Shown here piece after piece: positions 1 through 8,268 of a stretch of 64,000 bases of DNA (the stretch's first letter is position 1; the number at the start of each line of letters is the position of its first letter). The notes under the pieces are model-generated. The model searched no databases and was not told where the DNA came from. It worked only from the letters and a program-made list of their open reading frames with translations. The position numbers and the translations under genes are program-made. Location of the stretch: contig NZ_JABAIV010000001.1 of the NCBI RefSeq assembly GCF_013003915.1, forward strand, positions 868,001 to 932,000, given 5' to 3'. The stretch is from Telluria aromaticivorans (GTDB lineage Bacteria > Pseudomonadota > Gammaproteobacteria > Burkholderiales > Burkholderiaceae_D).

Positions 1-1411
1 CACGGCGCAAGCGAACCGGCCGGCCCGACCCGCGGCGGGCGCGGGCCCGACCGTCCCGCGGGCGTCCAGCCCGGCCACCCTTCCAGCCGCCACGCCGCCA
101 GTCGCACCTCCCCACCTGCCGCCTTCGGCGCCGCCGGGCGTCACCCCGTCCGCTCCCGCCCCCGGCGAAGTCGATGCCCAGGATGCCCTGCCCCTGCCCT
201 CGTCGGCCGCGCAGGACTTATATGCGTCGGCGCGCGGCGACCTGCTGCAGATCCGCATGCTGCTCAAGAACGGGCGCACCCAGTCCACCGTCGGCTCGGG
301 CTTTTTGGTCGGCACCGGCAACCTGGTCGTGACCAACTACCACGTGGTGTCGCAACTGGCGCTCGACCCCGACGTCTATACCGCCGAATTCGTGGACACC
401 GACGGCAACAGCGGCCCGGTGGAACTGATGGCCGTGGACGTACTGCACGACCTGGCCGTGGTGCGCGTCGGCCGCAAGGGCAGCGGCTTCTTCAAGGTGC
501 GCGAACGCCCGCTGCGGCTGAACCAGGGCCAGCGCCTGTACTCGCTCGGCAATCCGCTCGACCTCGGCTTCGCGATCTCGGAAGGCGCGTATAACGGCGT
601 GGTCACACGCAGCTTCTACGACCAGCTGATCTTCAGCGGCACCATCAATTCCGGCATGAGCGGCGGGCCGAGCGTGACCGGCAGCGGCACCGTGGCCGGC
701 GTCAACGTCTCGAAGCGGCGCGACGGCGAGTCGGTGAGCTTTCTGGTGCCGGTGAAGTATGCGCAGGAATTGCTGCGCAAGGTCGAATCCCAGTTGCGCC
801 CCCCGAAGGACTTCAACCCCGTCATCGCCGGACAGCTGCTGACCCACCAGCGCGCCATGGTCGACCGCCTGCTGGAAGAACCGCTGGCCATCAAGAGCAT
901 GGGCCCCTACCTGGTGCCGGTGCGCGAGTCGGGACAGCTGCGCTGCTGGGGAAAGTCGAACGTGAAGGCGGCCACCGCCTATACCTCGGACGCCATGAGC
1001 TGCGCGATGGAAGCGGCGGTCTACGTGTCGGCGGCCCAGCAGACCGGGCACGTGTCGATGACCCACCAGTACATCCGCTCCGACAACCTACACCCGCTGC
1101 CCTTCGCGGCCCTGGCCAGCCGCCTGTTCAAGACCGACCAGCCGCGCGGCGCCGGCGACGCGCGCCTGACCAAGCCGCATTGCACCGAGCATTTCGTGCA
1201 CACCCGCACCCTGCCGCTGCGCGCCGTGACCTGCGTGCGCGCCTACCGCAAATTCGAAGGCCTGTACAACTTCACGCTGCTCACCGCCAGCACCGATGCG
1301 GCCGAGTCCAGCCTGCAGAGCCGGCTCGACATCTCCGGCGTCTCCTACGACAACGGCATGCGCGTCACGCGCGCCTTCCTCGGCGCCTTCGGGCGCAACC
1401 TGCGCCGATGA
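1..1411 (+). CDS. Trypsin-like (S1C/DegP-type) serine protease, 5'-truncated by window edge
   Basis: The frame is open from the first bases, so the start lies upstream. The first ~75 visible residues are a Pro/Ala-rich linker. A chymotrypsin-fold protease domain follows with all three catalytic residues: His in TNYHVV, Asp in VLHDLAVVRV and Ser in NSGMSGGPSV. About 190 C-terminal residues match no domain I know and carry four Cys (RCWG, MSCAM, PHCTEH, VTCVR), which suggests an oxidising, extracytoplasmic location. No PDZ domain is visible. The stop overlaps the start of the FHA gene (ATGA), so the two are probably translated together. The protease call is firm; substrate and localisation are unknown because the N-terminus is missing. 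Confidence 0.88.
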   Translation, partial: TAQANRPARPAAGAGPTVPRASSPATLPAATPPVAPPHLPPSAPPGVTPSAPAPGEVDAQDALPLPSSAAQDLYASARGDLLQIRMLLKNGRTQSTVGSGFLVGTGNLVVTNYHVVSQLALDPDVYTAEFVDTDGNSGPVELMAVDVLHDLAVVRVGRKGSGFFKVRERPLRLNQGQRLYSLGNPLDLGFAISEGAYNGVVTRSFYDQLIFSGTINSGMSGGPSVTGSGTVAGVNVSKRRDGESVSFLVPVKYAQELLRKVESQLRPPKDFNPVIAGQLLTHQRAMVDRLLEEPLAIKSMGPYLVPVRESGQLRCWGKSNVKAATAYTSDAMSCAMEAAVYVSAAQQTGHVSMTHQYIRSDNLHPLPFAALASRLFKTDQPRGAGDARLTKPHCTEHFVHTRTLPLRAVTCVRAYRKFEGLYNFTLLTASTDAAESSLQSRLDISGVSYDNGMRVTRAFLGAFGRNLRR

Positions 1412-2394
1412 CCGGGCCGGGGATGGAGCCAAATGCCGGGCCGTGGACCATCGAGATGCTGGCCCGGAACGGCGAAGTGCTGCACCGCTACCGGGCCGCG
1501 CGCCTGCCGATCCGGGTCGGCCGCGCCTACGACAACGACTTCATCGTCGACGACGATTACGCCGCGGCCCACCACGTGGAAATCGACGCCGACCCAAGCG
1601 GCGCCCTGGTGCTGCGCGACCTCGGCAGCCGCAACGGCGTGGTGCATGCCGGCCGGCGGGTGCAGCAGGTGGTCATGCAAGGCGACACGGTGGTGCGCAT
1701 GGGCCATACCTCGCTGCGGGTGCGCGCGGCCGGGTTCCCGGTGGCGCCCGAGATGTTTGATCGCACCATGCACGGCTGGGAAGGCCTGCTGCCGGGCGCC
1801 GCCGGCGTGCTGCTGGCAGCGCTGGTGGCGCTGCTGGTGGCCTGGCTGCTGGATGCCCAGCCCTTCGAGCTGCTGTACTACGTACAGGCGCCGGCCTGGG
1901 GCATCGGCGCGGCACTGTTGTGGAGCAGCCTGTGGGCCTTCCTCAACCGCCTGTTCGGGCGCCATGCGCGCCTCGGGCGCCACCTGTTCATCTTCGGCTG
2001 CGGGGTGGCCGCGCTGGTCGGGGTGCGGCTGCTGGCCAGCGTGGTGGCCTATGCCGGCTCGTTCGAATGGCTCACCCGCTACGGCTCGCATGCGGCGGTG
2101 GCGACCGTCGCCGGCATCATCTACTTCCACCTCGCGACCATCCGCCCGCCGCTGCGGCGGCGCCTGCGCGCACTGTGCGCCGTGGCCGCCCTGGTGGGCT
2201 CCAGCCTGGTCCTGATCGCCAACGAGCAGCGCCATGGACGCACCGCCGACGAACTGTACATGCCGGTGCTGCTGCCGCCGCAAGTGCGGGCCAGCCCGGA
2301 TGCGACGGTGGCCGACTACATGGGGTCGGTGGCGGCAATGCGCGCAGGGATCGATGCCGAACGGGCCGGCCATGCCGACGAGGGCGGCAACTAA
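1408..2394 (+). CDS. FHA-domain integral membrane protein
   Basis: About 328 aa. Residues ~10-105 form a forkhead-associated domain (RVGRAYDNDF near the start, DLGSRNGVVHAG near the end), the family that reads phosphothreonine peptides. From ~130 onward there are about five hydrophobic segments, so the FHA domain is a cytoplasmic head on a membrane anchor. The ATG at 1408 overlaps the protease stop (ATGA); ATG 1423, with a GGGG stretch just before it, is an alternative. FHA domains usually work with Ser/Thr kinases or secretion machines; none is visible here, but the region upstream of the window is unseen. I infer that this protein and the protease act in one membrane-spanning process. Confidence 0.85.
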   Translation: MTGPGMEPNAGPWTIEMLARNGEVLHRYRAARLPIRVGRAYDNDFIVDDDYAAAHHVEIDADPSGALVLRDLGSRNGVVHAGRRVQQVVMQGDTVVRMGHTSLRVRAAGFPVAPEMFDRTMHGWEGLLPGAAGVLLAALVALLVAWLLDAQPFELLYYVQAPAWGIGAALLWSSLWAFLNRLFGRHARLGRHLFIFGCGVAALVGVRLLASVVAYAGSFEWLTRYGSHAAVATVAGIIYFHLATIRPPLRRRLRALCAVAALVGSSLVLIANEQRHGRTADELYMPVLLPPQVRASPDATVADYMGSVAAMRAGIDAERAGHADEGGN

Positions 2395-2485
2395 GCGCCG
2401 GGGTGCCTCCATGCGGGGCGCTTTGACAAGCACCGGCAGATGGCCGATCATCGCTCATCTATTCCAGCCAATACGCCCTGCGCCG

Positions 2486-3538
2486 ATGAACACGAACCGA
2501 AGCAAGCGTGCCGCCGCCATGGCCTGGCTGCTGTTCTGGACCCTGATGGTGCTGGTCGCCGTCGAGGACTACCGGCGCGATGGCGGCAGCGACTACTGGC
2601 AGCCGGTGCTGTGGGAGCTGTCGTCGGCGCTGGTCGCCACTGGCCTGCTGATGGTCCAGCGCCGCGTGGGCGCGCGCCACGACGCCCTGATCGCCACCCC
2701 GGCCCGCTGGTTCGCGCGCCAGGCGCTGCTGCTCCCCTTCTACTGGATCACGTTCGTGCCGCTGGTCTTCGGCATCCGCCACGCAGTCTATGCATTGGCC
2801 GGCGCGCATTATGAGCACGAGGCCTGGCCCCAGGTGTTCGTGTACGAATCCCTGAAGGTCACCGTCTTCATCGGGCTGTTCACCGTGATCGGTTTCGGCC
2901 TGCTGTCCTACCGCGAGCTGCTCGGTGCACGCCTGCGCGCGGAGCAAGCCAATGCGCTGCTGCGCGAAGCGCAACTGCAATCGCTGGCGCGCCAAATGCA
3001 GCCGCATTTCCTGTTCAACGCCCTGAATACGGTGTCCTCGCTGATGCATACTGACGTCGCGCGGGCCGACGCCATGCTGGTGCGCCTTGGAGACATGCTG
3101 CGCGCAACCCTGGCGCTGGGCGAACGCACGCAAGCGACCCTGGCCGAGGAGCTGCGCCTGGCCCAGGGCTATGCCGGCGTGATGCAGGAGCGTTTCGACG
3201 GCCGCGTGAGCATCGTCTGGCAGGTCGCCGACGAGGTGCTGGAGGTGCCGCTGCCGGCCGTCAGCCTGCAGCCGCTGCTGGAGAACGTCTTCAAGCACAC
3301 GGTCGAGCGGCGCCGCGAGCCGACCCATATCACGGTGAGCGCGCTGCGCGAGGGGAACAGCATGGTGCTGCGGGTCGAGGACGATGCCGGCACCCTCAGC
3401 GGTGGCGAGCCGGGCATCGGGCTGGCCAATTTGCGCGCCCGCCTGGCCGCGCTGCATGGCGATGCGGCCGGCATTGCACTGGCCCAGCTCGCGCCGGCCG
3501 GCGTGCGCGCGGAATTGAGGGTCCCATGCGCATCCTGA
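2486..3538 (+). CDS. LytS/YehU-type sensor histidine kinase
   Basis: About 350 aa. Four hydrophobic segments in residues ~12-142 form a membrane sensor with no obvious ligand-binding domain. A short coiled linker leads to the His_kinase (LytS) domain: phosphoacceptor His174 in QMQPHFLFNAL, N-box LQPLLENVFKH and G-box GIGLANLRARL. The ATG at 2486 is chosen because it precedes the first membrane helix; in-frame upstream sequence looks non-coding. It overlaps the response regulator gene by 13 bases, a clear kinase/regulator pair. The signal sensed is unknown. Confidence 0.9.
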   Translation: MNTNRSKRAAAMAWLLFWTLMVLVAVEDYRRDGGSDYWQPVLWELSSALVATGLLMVQRRVGARHDALIATPARWFARQALLLPFYWITFVPLVFGIRHAVYALAGAHYEHEAWPQVFVYESLKVTVFIGLFTVIGFGLLSYRELLGARLRAEQANALLREAQLQSLARQMQPHFLFNALNTVSSLMHTDVARADAMLVRLGDMLRATLALGERTQATLAEELRLAQGYAGVMQERFDGRVSIVWQVADEVLEVPLPAVSLQPLLENVFKHTVERRREPTHITVSALREGNSMVLRVEDDAGTLSGGEPGIGLANLRARLAALHGDAAGIALAQLAPAGVRAELRVPCAS

Positions 3539-4293
3539 TCGTCGACGACGAACGTCCCGCGCGCGCGCGCCTGCGCCGGATGCTGGCGCTCGAACCCGGC
3601 ATCGAGGCCATCGGCGAGGCCGGCGATGGGATGGAGGCGATGGCGATGCTGGCCGCCTTCCGGCCCGATGCCCTGCTGCTCGACATCGAGATGCCGGGGC
3701 TGTCTGGCATCGACCTGGCGGCCTCGCTGCCCGCGCCGGCGCCGCAGGTGGTGTTCGTGACGGCCTATGACGCCTATGCGCTGCGCGCCTTCGATGCCGG
3801 CGCCGTGGACTACCTGCTCAAGCCCTTCGACCAGCTGCGGCTGCGGCGCGCGCTGGAGCGCCTGCGTGAGCGCCAGGCGCGCCCGGACGCCAGCCCGGGC
3901 ATTGCCGGAATGCCGCCGCGCCAGTTGCTGGTCACGGAGCGCGGCGCCACGCGGATCGTACCGGTGGATGAAATCGAGTGGCTCGAGACTGCCGACAATT
4001 ACGTCGTGCTGCACACCGCCGGGGACGCCCCGCTGCTGCGCCAGACCCTTGCCGGCCTGCTCGAACGGATCGGTCCCGCCTTCGTGCGCTGCCATCGGCG
4101 CGCGGCAGTGCGTTGGGGCTGCATCGAACGCATCGTCCCGCTGGACAAGGGCGACTGCGAGCTGGTGCTGCGCAGCAGCGCGCGCGTACCCTGCAGCCGC
4201 CAGTTCCGCCAGGCGGTGATGGACGCGCTGCAGCCATCCGGCCCGCCCCATGGGGCGCCCGCTTCGCCACAAAACCGTCGCGCCCGGGAGTAA
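3526..4293 (+). CDS. LytTR-family response regulator (LytR/AlgR type)
   Basis: 255 aa. A receiver domain occupies residues ~1-115, with acidic pocket DD at 7-8, phosphoacceptor Asp53 in LLLDIEMPG, Thr in FVTAYD and Lys in LLKPF. A LytTR DNA-binding domain follows (~130-235; EIEWLETADNYVVLH and FVRCHRRAAV are typical). It should be phosphorylated by the overlapping LytS-type kinase and bind DNA as a transcription factor. The downstream acyltransferase gene, 41 bases away on the same strand, is a candidate target or operon partner; that is inference. Confidence 0.92.
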   Translation: MRILIVDDERPARARLRRMLALEPGIEAIGEAGDGMEAMAMLAAFRPDALLLDIEMPGLSGIDLAASLPAPAPQVVFVTAYDAYALRAFDAGAVDYLLKPFDQLRLRRALERLRERQARPDASPGIAGMPPRQLLVTERGATRIVPVDEIEWLETADNYVVLHTAGDAPLLRQTLAGLLERIGPAFVRCHRRAAVRWGCIERIVPLDKGDCELVLRSSARVPCSRQFRQAVMDALQPSGPPHGAPASPQNRRARE

Positions 4294-4334
4294 AGCGCGG
4301 CAGGCTGGCTGCACTTCTTCTTCGAGAGCGCGCC

Positions 4335-5555
4335 ATGACCAGCAACCAGCATCCCGTTTCCCGTCTTTATTTCCTCGACTGGGTACGCATCCTCGCCTTC
4401 TTCGTGCTGATCCTGTACCACGTCGGGATGTATTACGTGACCTGGGACTGGCATGTGAAAAGCCCCTTCGCCGGCACCGGGCCGGAGCCCTTCATGCAGC
4501 TATCCTCCCCATGGCGGCTCGGCCTACTGTTCTTCATTGCCGGCGCCGGCGCCAGCCTGATGCTGGCGCGCCAGGGGCCAAGCGCCTTCCTGCGCCGGCG
4601 CAGCAGCCGCCTGCTGCTGCCGCTGCTGTTCGGCATGCTCGTGATCGTGCCGCCGCAACCTTATCTCGAGGTGGTCGAAAAGCTCGGCTACGGCGACGGC
4701 TATGGCACCTTCATGCGCCTCTACCTGGCCGGCTACAACGGCTTCTGCCGCGAAGACTGCCTGGTGCTGCCGACCTGGAACCACCTCTGGTTCGTGGCCT
4801 ACCTGTGGGTCTATGCGGTGCTGCTGGCCGGATGCGTGGCCTTGTGCGGCTCCCGCTTCGACCGCTTGGCGGCGCGCGCCGGCACCCTGCTGCGGGGCTG
4901 GCGCATCATTGCCATCCCGGCGGCCTTGCTGGCGCTGGCGCGCGTGCTGCTGGTCGAGCACTTCCCGACCACGCATGCGCTGGTGGACGACTGGTACAAC
5001 CATGCGATGTGCCTGGCCCCCTTCCTGCTCGGCGCCCTGGTGGCGCGGGTGCCGGGGTTCTGGGCCAGGCTCGAGCCCGTGCGCTGGCAGGCACTGGGGA
5101 TCGCGGCGACTGGCTGGGCCTTGCTGCGGATCTGGGATGCGGCGCCCGACGGCGTGCTGGCGCCGCAGGCAGTGGCCCTGCTGCGGCCGGCGATGTATGC
5201 GGTGTATGCGCTGCTGGCATGGAGCGCGATGGTGGCTGCCTGCGGATTTGCGCGGCGCCACCTGGACCGCGATGGGCCGGCCAGGTGCTACCTGAACGAA
5301 GCCGTGTTCCCGGTGTATATCGTGCACCAGACCCTGATCGTGACCATGGCGCATTCGCTGCAGCCGATGCGGCTGGCGCCGGGTGTCGAAGCGGTGGTAC
5401 TGGTGGTGCTGACCTTGACGCTGAGCTTCGGGGTGTTCGAGCTCGTGCGCCGCGTCAGGCTGTTGCGGCCGCTATTTGGGCTGGCGCCACGGTGGGCGCG
5501 TCCAGTAGTAGCACGGCCGGTAACGGCCGTGCCAGGTGAAGTGGCTATCAGGTGA
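4335..5555 (+). CDS. Acyltransferase family 3 membrane protein (OafA/OpgC-like)
   Basis: About 406 aa with roughly ten membrane helices. The N-terminal RLYFLDWVRILAFF followed by LYHVGMYY, and the internal WNHLWFVAYL, are hallmarks of acyltransferase-3 proteins. These move acyl groups (acetyl, succinyl) onto extracytoplasmic carbohydrates; OpgC is the closest style I recognise. The ATG at 4335 is chosen because it directly precedes the conserved first helix. It follows the LytS/LytT pair on the same strand, so it may be co-transcribed with or controlled by it. The acceptor glycan cannot be told from sequence. Confidence 0.85.
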   Translation: MTSNQHPVSRLYFLDWVRILAFFVLILYHVGMYYVTWDWHVKSPFAGTGPEPFMQLSSPWRLGLLFFIAGAGASLMLARQGPSAFLRRRSSRLLLPLLFGMLVIVPPQPYLEVVEKLGYGDGYGTFMRLYLAGYNGFCREDCLVLPTWNHLWFVAYLWVYAVLLAGCVALCGSRFDRLAARAGTLLRGWRIIAIPAALLALARVLLVEHFPTTHALVDDWYNHAMCLAPFLLGALVARVPGFWARLEPVRWQALGIAATGWALLRIWDAAPDGVLAPQAVALLRPAMYAVYALLAWSAMVAACGFARRHLDRDGPARCYLNEAVFPVYIVHQTLIVTMAHSLQPMRLAPGVEAVVLVVLTLTLSFGVFELVRRVRLLRPLFGLAPRWARPVVARPVTAVPGEVAIR

Positions 5556-5607
5556 ACGACAGCGGCCGGACTATAGCCGCCGAGCTATAGCCGCTGAATC
5601 GCGCCGC

Positions 5608-6183
5608 TCAGTGCGCAGCGCTGCCGGACGGGCGGCCGCCCTGGCCCTGCTGGGCGCCCTGCCCGGCGACAGGATGGCCGCGCGGCTCCTCGCCGTCGCC
5701 GCGCATGGCTGGCTCGGCGGCGTCGTTCGGACGGGCGAACGGATCGGCCGCAGAACGCAGGGCTTCCTGCTGGGTGCGGATGCTGCGTTCGGTTTCCTCG
5801 GCGCTCGTACGCGCCACTTCATCGACCAGGGCGCGCGCGGTGCGGCTGGTGTTCTGTACGTGCTGTTCGGTCACGCGGGCCAGTTCGGCCTGGGAATCAG
5901 CCGCCAGCTTCGCGAAGTGCTGCTGGTAGGCGCGCAGCTTCTCGGAGGTGGGCTGGGCCCGGATCGATGCGGCGGTGAAGATTTCGGTCTGGCGGTCGGC
6001 CTTCAGCACCTGCTGGCCGGCCACCGTGCCTTCTTCGACCAGGGTCTGTACCAGCTGGATGTTCAGGTCGCACATCTGCTGGAAAGAATGGAACACGGTT
6101 TTCGACATGTCGTTCAGGAAGGCGGCATGGGCGTCCATATGGTTGCGCACGGCCGGGGTCACGGATTGCGGGAAGGGAAACAT
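5608..6183 (-). CDS. phaP: Phasin family protein
   Basis: 191 aa, mostly amphipathic helix with no signal peptide or membrane segment, typical of phasins that coat polyhydroxybutyrate granules. Residues ~15-130 carry the phasin pattern (FHSFQQMCDLNIQLVQTLVE, then SEKLRAYQQHFAKL). The last ~45 residues are Gly/Gln/Pro-rich and look disordered. It is monocistronic: converging with the acyltransferase gene and preceded by a 136-base intergenic region holding an FNR-like palindrome. Which phasin paralogue it is cannot be told here, so the symbol is tentative. Confidence 0.82.
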   Translation of the reverse strand: MFPFPQSVTPAVRNHMDAHAAFLNDMSKTVFHSFQQMCDLNIQLVQTLVEEGTVAGQQVLKADRQTEIFTAASIRAQPTSEKLRAYQQHFAKLAADSQAELARVTEQHVQNTSRTARALVDEVARTSAEETERSIRTQQEALRSAADPFARPNDAAEPAMRGDGEEPRGHPVAGQGAQQGQGGRPSGSAAH

Positions 6184-6295
6184 GCATAGACCTCACTTGT
6201 CTGGAATTGGATGAGAACAGCAAGCCGCAGGCACCCGGCTGAGCTGGGGTCTGCGGCACGAAGGTAGAAGGCTAAAGGCGCAGGCATGCAGCCGT

Positions 6296-6309
6296 TTGAT
6301 CTGTATCAA
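6296..6309. promoter_or_regulatory. FNR/ANR-like box upstream of the phasin gene
   Basis: The sequence TTGAT-CTGT-ATCAA is a perfect match to the FNR/Anr consensus TTGAT-N4-ATCAA. It lies about 113 bases upstream of the phasin start codon and just beyond the channel gene's stop. A box centred at -41.5 would put a transcription start near 6261, leaving a ~78-base leader. Regulation by an FNR-type oxygen sensor is inferred from the site alone. Confidence 0.55.
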
Positions 6310-6319
6310 ACGTGCGCGG

Positions 6320-7216
6320 CTAGGCTTCGGGCGCCACCGGCGCAGGCAAAGCGGCGCCACAATCCTTGCAATACTGCGCGCCGGCATCGTGGCCAGTGCT
6401 GCCGCACTCGTCGCAGGCGCGTGGTGCACGGGCGCCGCCGTGGCGGCGGTCGACCCGCATGGCCGTCATTTCAGCAGTGACGATCCCGGTCGGCACCGCC
6501 AGGATGCCCCAGCCGAGCAGCATCATGAACGAGGCGATGCCCTTGCCCAGCGTGGTCTGCGGCGTGATGTCGCCGTAGCCGACCGTGGTCATGGTCACGA
6601 TGGCCCAGTACATCGCGGTAGGAATGCTGGTGAAGCCATGCTCCGGCCCCTCGACCACATACATCAGGGTGCCCAGGATCAGCACCGCCATCAGCACCAC
6701 CGACAGGAAGACCATGATCTTGCGCCGGCTGTTGGCCAGTGCTTCGGCCAGGCGCGTGTATTCCTCGATGTACAGGGTCAGTTTGAAGATGCGGAAAACG
6801 CGCAGCAGGCGCAGGATGCGGATGTCGAGCAGGGCCTGGCTGCCGGGCACCAGCAGCGACACATAGGTAGGCAGCACCGACAGCAGGTCGACCATGCCGA
6901 AGAAACTGGTGGCGTAGCGCAGCGGCTGCCGCACGCAGGCCAGGCGCGCCAGGTATTCCACCGTGAACAGCAGCGTGAAAGCCCACTCGAGCACGTACAT
7001 CACGCCGGCATGCTCCCTGCCGATGGCCGGCACGCTCTCAAGCACGACCACCAGGATGCTGGCCAGGATCGCGCCGACCAGCAGGATGTCGAAGCGCCGC
7101 CCGGCCGGCGTATCGCTCTGGAAGATCAGGTCGTACAGGCGCGCGCGCCAGCCGCCGTCCGGGCGGCCATAGCGGGCCGGCGTTTTCTTGCCGCCCAGTG
7201 CGGGCGCGGCTTTCAT
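6320..7216 (-). CDS. Voltage-gated-type potassium channel with C-terminal zinc ribbon
   Basis: 298 aa ion_trans-family six-helix channel. An S4-like segment with regularly spaced arginines (RILRLLRVFRIFKL, 133-146) is followed by a pore loop with the K+ selectivity filter TVGYGD at 211-216 and the last helix. The short C-terminal tail carries four Cys, C268-x2-C271 and C283-x2-C286, which form a small zinc ribbon. That tail replaces the cyclic-nucleotide or RCK domains common in bacterial channels. It is followed after 136 bases by the phasin gene; VOC lies 7 bases upstream, so read-through from the VOC/FMN reductase unit is possible. Confidence 0.9.
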   Translation of the reverse strand: MKAAPALGGKKTPARYGRPDGGWRARLYDLIFQSDTPAGRRFDILLVGAILASILVVVLESVPAIGREHAGVMYVLEWAFTLLFTVEYLARLACVRQPLRYATSFFGMVDLLSVLPTYVSLLVPGSQALLDIRILRLLRVFRIFKLTLYIEEYTRLAEALANSRRKIMVFLSVVLMAVLILGTLMYVVEGPEHGFTSIPTAMYWAIVTMTTVGYGDITPQTTLGKGIASFMMLLGWGILAVPTGIVTAEMTAMRVDRRHGGARAPRACDECGSTGHDAGAQYCKDCGAALPAPVAPEA

Positions 7217-7223
7217 AGGCGTT

Positions 7224-7646
7224 TCATCCGTAGGGCGGACCTTTGAGCTCGACGGTATTGCGCTCCGGGTCGAGCAGGTAGATCGAGGGGCCCTCGCCTT
7301 CCGCCCCGTAACGGGTCTCTACCGGGCCAGCCGGCACGCCGTGGGTATCGAGGTGACGCCGGATCGCGGCTTCGTCGAAGGGTTCGACACGCAGGCACAG
7401 GTGGTCGAGGTTGCGCCCGCCCACGCCGGGCGCCGCCCCGCCCTCGCGGCCCAGGGGACTAGCGACCGGGACCAGGTCGATCAGCGCATTGCCTGCCCGC
7501 AGCTGGATCAGCCCGATCTCGTCCAGGCGGCGCTCGACACGGCAGCCAAGCACGTCGCCGTAGAAGGCAATCATGGCGTCCAGCCTGGCCACGCGCAGCA
7601 CGATATGGTCGAGCCCGCGCACCGGGATCGGATGCTCACCTCGCAT
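7224..7646 (-). CDS. VOC family protein (glyoxalase/bleomycin-resistance fold)
   Basis: About 140 aa. Two beta-alpha-beta-beta-beta modules with the expected metal ligands: His in LDHIVLRV, His in LDHLCLRV and Glu in NTVELKG. The closest style is the uncharacterised virulence-type VOC proteins (YPDPERNT-like ending); the substrate cannot be deduced. The ATG at 7646 lies inside the 3' end of the FMN reductase gene (11-base overlap), so the two are translationally coupled. Confidence 0.85.
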   Translation of the reverse strand: MRGEHPIPVRGLDHIVLRVARLDAMIAFYGDVLGCRVERRLDEIGLIQLRAGNALIDLVPVASPLGREGGAAPGVGGRNLDHLCLRVEPFDEAAIRRHLDTHGVPAGPVETRYGAEGEGPSIYLLDPERNTVELKGPPYG

Positions 7647-8190
7647 GGCGCTCGACCCAGGCGGCGAAGGCATCGATGAAAGCCTGGAAGAAGGCGCGGC
7701 TTCCATCGTCGATGAAGCGGTTGCCGTCGTACTTGGCGGCCACGCCGCCGACATAGGCTTCCGGCGCCGGCATGCACGGCATGTCCAGGAAAGGCAGCAT
7801 CTGGCGCAGGTGGTGGTTGGCGCCAAAGCCGCCCAATGCACCTGGCGACACGCTCACCACCGCGCAGGGCTTGCCCTGCCAGGCGGCCTTGCCGTAGGGG
7901 CGCGAGCCGACGTCGATCGCATTCTTGAGCGCCCCGGGTACCGAGCGGTTGTATTCGGGCGTGCAGAACAGGATGGCGTCGGCCCGGCGGATCCGCTCGC
8001 GGAAGGCCGTGAAGGCGGCCGGCGGATGCTCGGTCTCGTCGTCCTGGTTGTACAGCGGCAGGTCGCGGATCTCGACGATTTCCATGTCCAGGCTGCCTGG
8101 GGCTAGTTCGATCATGGACTGCGCCACCTTGCGCGTGAACGAGTCCTTGCGCAGGCTGCCGACGATGACGGCGATATTCAGTGTAGCCAT
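7636..8190 (-). CDS. NADPH-dependent FMN reductase (chromate/quinone reductase-like)
   Basis: About 184 aa flavodoxin-like fold. The FMN phosphate loop is GSLRKDSFTRK near the N-terminus, and CTPEYNRSVPGALKNAIDV is the family signature shared by YieF/ChrR-type reductases that give two-electron reduction of quinones and chromate. The ATG at 8190 is preceded by GGGAGA at good spacing, which favours it over an upstream in-frame ATG. It is the first gene of a two-gene unit with the VOC protein, consistent with a small detoxification pair. The physiological electron acceptor is not known. Confidence 0.88.
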   Translation of the reverse strand: MATLNIAVIVGSLRKDSFTRKVAQSMIELAPGSLDMEIVEIRDLPLYNQDDETEHPPAAFTAFRERIRRADAILFCTPEYNRSVPGALKNAIDVGSRPYGKAAWQGKPCAVVSVSPGALGGFGANHHLRQMLPFLDMPCMPAPEAYVGGVAAKYDGNRFIDDGSRAFFQAFIDAFAAWVERHAR

Positions 8191-8268
8191 GTGGTTTCTC
8201 CCAGGTCGCTGTTGAAAACCCGATGGTAACCATTTTAGCAAGGACAGGTTGCGCGCCAGTGGACGGGA

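Noticed and set aside
5512-5533. GC hairpin (CACGGCC/GGCCGTG) at the end of the acyltransferase gene as a terminator
   Set aside because: It lies inside the coding region and has no T run.
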